The notes under the pieces: model-generated
Seen by the model: the letters and a program-made list of their open reading frames with translations, nothing else
What the model was told of the DNA's origin: nothing
Databases searched by the model: none
Shown here: one piece after another, positions 5,847-7,391 of the stretch
How positions within the stretch are numbered: the first letter of the stretch is position 1
How the letters are laid out: each line of letters starts with the position of its first letter
Assembly (NCBI GenBank): GCA_016303235.1
Contig: JAEDMB010000096.1
Location: 1-7,391 of the forward strand
DNA from: Oscillospiraceae bacterium
Lineage (GTDB): Bacteria > Bacillota > Clostridia > Oscillospirales > Ruminococcaceae
Direction: 5' to 3'
Length of the DNA: 7,391 nucleotides
Position numbers and translations under genes: made by a program

Positions 5847-7208
5847 ATGGCTTTAAATAAAAATTTTATATGGGGTTCTGCTACTGCCTCATATCAGGTT
5901 GAAGGTGCTTACCTCGATGACGGAAAAGGTCTAAACATCTTTGATACTTTCTGCAAAGTTCCCGGAAATATTCTCAACAATGATAACGGCGATATCGCCT
6001 GTGACCACTATCACAGATTCAGAGAAGACGTTGCACTTATGAAGAAAATCGGTCTCAGGGCTTACCGCTTTTCAATAAGCTGGTCAAGAATAATTCCCGA
6101 AGGTGTCGGAAAAGTAAACCCTGCCGGAATAAAATTCTACAATGAACTTATTGATGAACTTCTTAAAAATGATATCGAACCTTTTATTACTCTCTATCAC
6201 TGGGATATGCCTCTTGCTCTCGATAAGCTCGGTGGCTGGCGTAATCCTCAGATTGTACAGTGGTTTGCTAACTATGCTAAAGTTGTTGCGGAAAATTTCT
6301 CCGACCGTGTAAAGAATTTCTTTACTATTAACGAGCCTCAGGTTATTGTCGGAATGGGTCATCAGTTCGGAAAGCATGCCCCCGGACTTCGCCTTACTAC
6401 TCCGGAACTTCTTGAAATTATGCATAATCTTCTTAAAGCTCATGGTGCGGGAGTTATTGCTCTGCGTACATACGGAAAACAAAAGCTCAATATCGGATAT
6501 GCTCCATGTGGCTGTATGAATATTCCTGAAACTGATTCCCCCGAAGATATAGAAGCTACCAAGCGTTCAATGTTTGAATTTGATGACCCCTCATATGCTC
6601 CGAACAGCATTTCATGGTATAATGATGCTGTACTTCTCGGTCATTATCCCGAAAGAGAATTTAAAATCTGCGAACCGTTTATGCCCAAAGTTACTGATTC
6701 TGATATGAAGCTTATCAGTCAGCCTCTTGATTTCATCGGTCATAACATTTACTGGGGTATGACAATTTCCGGAAAATCAGGAAAAATTGAATACGTCAAA
6801 GACCCCGGCGGTTTTGCAAATGACCCTCACAAATGGCCTGTTACTCATGACTGCATTTACTGGGGTACAAAATTCCTTTATGAAAGATACAAGACTCCTA
6901 TTATTATAACTGAAAACGGAAAGTCATGTCTTGATGTTGTATCTCCTGACGGTTCGGTTCACGATGAAGAAAGAATAAGCTATATCAAAGGCTATCTGAA
7001 AGGTCTTAAAAAATCCGCTGAAGAAGGTACTGATATAAGAGGTTACTTCCTCTGGTCTCTTATGGATAATTTTGAATGGGCATACGGATACAAGGAACGT
7101 TTCGGATTGATTTATGTCGATTATCCGACACAAAAGCGTATTCTTAAGGATTCCGCTTACTTCTACGGCGATATAATAAAATCAAACGGAGAAATTCTCA
7201 ATGACTGA
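5847..7208 (+). CDS. GH1 beta-glucosidase (cytoplasmic)
   Basis: A retaining beta-glycosidase of glycoside hydrolase family 1, 453 residues, the usual length for bacterial BglA-type enzymes. It opens with the family N-terminal signature FIWGSATASYQVEGA at 7-21. The acid/base Glu163 lies in TINEP, and the nucleophile Glu356 in ITENG. Sugar-contacting positions Gln17, His118, Trp119, Asn162, Trp403, Glu410 and Trp411 are all present. The FEW segment at 409-411 is typical of enzymes acting on free beta-glucosides; 6-phospho-beta-glucosidases have a Ser-containing pattern and a Lys/Tyr phosphate pocket there. There is no signal peptide, so it acts in the cytoplasm on imported cellobiose-like or other beta-glycosides. 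ATG 5847 has AAAGGAG 9 bases upstream. It is first in an operon with an O-acetyltransferase and divergent from the araC-like gene. Specificity for glucosides over galactosides is likely, not proven. Confidence 0.96.
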   Translation: MALNKNFIWGSATASYQVEGAYLDDGKGLNIFDTFCKVPGNILNNDNGDIACDHYHRFREDVALMKKIGLRAYRFSISWSRIIPEGVGKVNPAGIKFYNELIDELLKNDIEPFITLYHWDMPLALDKLGGWRNPQIVQWFANYAKVVAENFSDRVKNFFTINEPQVIVGMGHQFGKHAPGLRLTTPELLEIMHNLLKAHGAGVIALRTYGKQKLNIGYAPCGCMNIPETDSPEDIEATKRSMFEFDDPSYAPNSISWYNDAVLLGHYPEREFKICEPFMPKVTDSDMKLISQPLDFIGHNIYWGMTISGKSGKIEYVKDPGGFANDPHKWPVTHDCIYWGTKFLYERYKTPIIITENGKSCLDVVSPDGSVHDEERISYIKGYLKGLKKSAEEGTDIRGYFLWSLMDNFEWAYGYKERFGLIYVDYPTQKRILKDSAYFYGDIIKSNGEILND

Positions 7209-7391
7209 AAAGGAAAGAATGGTTAAGGGTATGCTCTATATAGCGTCAGATGAATCGATACAGAGCATATCCTCCGAAAACAGAAAACTTATTGACGCTT
7301 TCAACAATGCAAAAGGCGAGGAATGTGCAAAGCGTATGGAATATATAAAAAAAGCTTTTGCACATACGGGGAAAAACGCATATATAGAACC
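7201..7391 (+). CDS. Sugar O-acetyltransferase (maltose/galactoside acetyltransferase family), N-terminal part
   Basis: Only the first 63 residues are inside the window. They match the small N-terminal domain of maltose, galactoside and NodL-type acetyltransferases: MTEKERMVKGMLYIASD, then a helical stretch with SENRKLIDAFNNA. The left-handed beta-helix with the catalytic His would follow past the right edge. These enzymes use acetyl-CoA to acetylate a sugar hydroxyl in the cytoplasm. ATG 7201 overlaps the end of the GH1 gene by 8 bases (ATGACTGA), and GGAG at 7188-7191 within GH1 is 9 bases upstream, so translation is probably coupled. Next to a glycosidase it recalls lacA beside lacZ, where acetylation is thought to help export unmetabolised sugar analogues. 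The precise acceptor sugar cannot be told. Confidence 0.85.
   Translation, partial: MTEKERMVKGMLYIASDESIQSISSENRKLIDAFNNAKGEECAKRMEYIKKAFAHTGKNAYIE

Noticed and set aside
6084..6482. Minus-strand open frame inside the GH1 gene
   Set aside because: It overlaps the acid/base region of a clear GH1 enzyme, with no ribosome site or domain of its own.
5847..7208. Reading the GH1 protein as a 6-phospho-beta-glucosidase
   Set aside because: Glu410-Trp411 in an FEW segment marks enzymes for unphosphorylated glucosides, and no PTS gene is nearby.

Overview
The window looks like chromosomal DNA of a low-GC Gram-positive gut or rumen Clostridium, most like Ruminococcus. The reasons are AT-rich spacers, strong AGGAGG-type ribosome binding sites, sigma-A type promoters, and a sugar-binding lipoprotein whose mature N-terminus is a Ser/Glu/Ala-rich linker of the kind common in Ruminococcus. 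The genus is inferred from style, not from a database match.

Layout. From 3691 down to the left edge, on the minus strand, lies a sugar-uptake cluster: a LacI-family regulator (2675-3691, TTG start), an ABC sugar-binding lipoprotein (1109-2605) and a MalF/UgpA-type permease (1003 to the left edge, C-terminus cut off). A second permease would be expected beyond the left edge. A 13-bp hairpin that pairs fully only in the minus-strand RNA sits between the binding protein and the permease. In the middle, also on the minus strand, is a secreted or membrane-anchored protein (3940-4779) with two ComEA-type helix-hairpin-helix modules, the second without its glycine hairpins. It has its own fully consensus promoter. 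To the right, an AraC-family regulator with a cupin sensor domain (4861-5712, minus) is divergent from a GH1 beta-glucosidase (5847-7208, plus). The glucosidase overlaps by 8 bp a maltose/galactoside-type O-acetyltransferase that runs off the right edge.

How the genes may work together. The ABC importer would bring an oligosaccharide into the cell, with the LacI protein as the likely local repressor. The GH1 enzyme is cytoplasmic and of the non-phosphorylated type, so it fits ABC import better than PTS import. The acetyltransferase next to it recalls the lacZ/lacA pairing. The AraC protein probably controls the GH1 operon through a dyad and repeat array at 5733-5763, which covers its own promoter and abuts the GH1 promoter. 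Nothing in the sequence proves that the importer and the GH1 operon share a substrate; beta-glucosides such as cellobiose are the simplest guess.

No tRNA, rRNA, CRISPR array, insertion sequence or phage gene was seen. This is mostly an ordinary carbohydrate-use region. The least ordinary items are the double helix-hairpin-helix protein, the intercistronic hairpin, and the regulatory dyads at the lacI-like and araC-like promoters.
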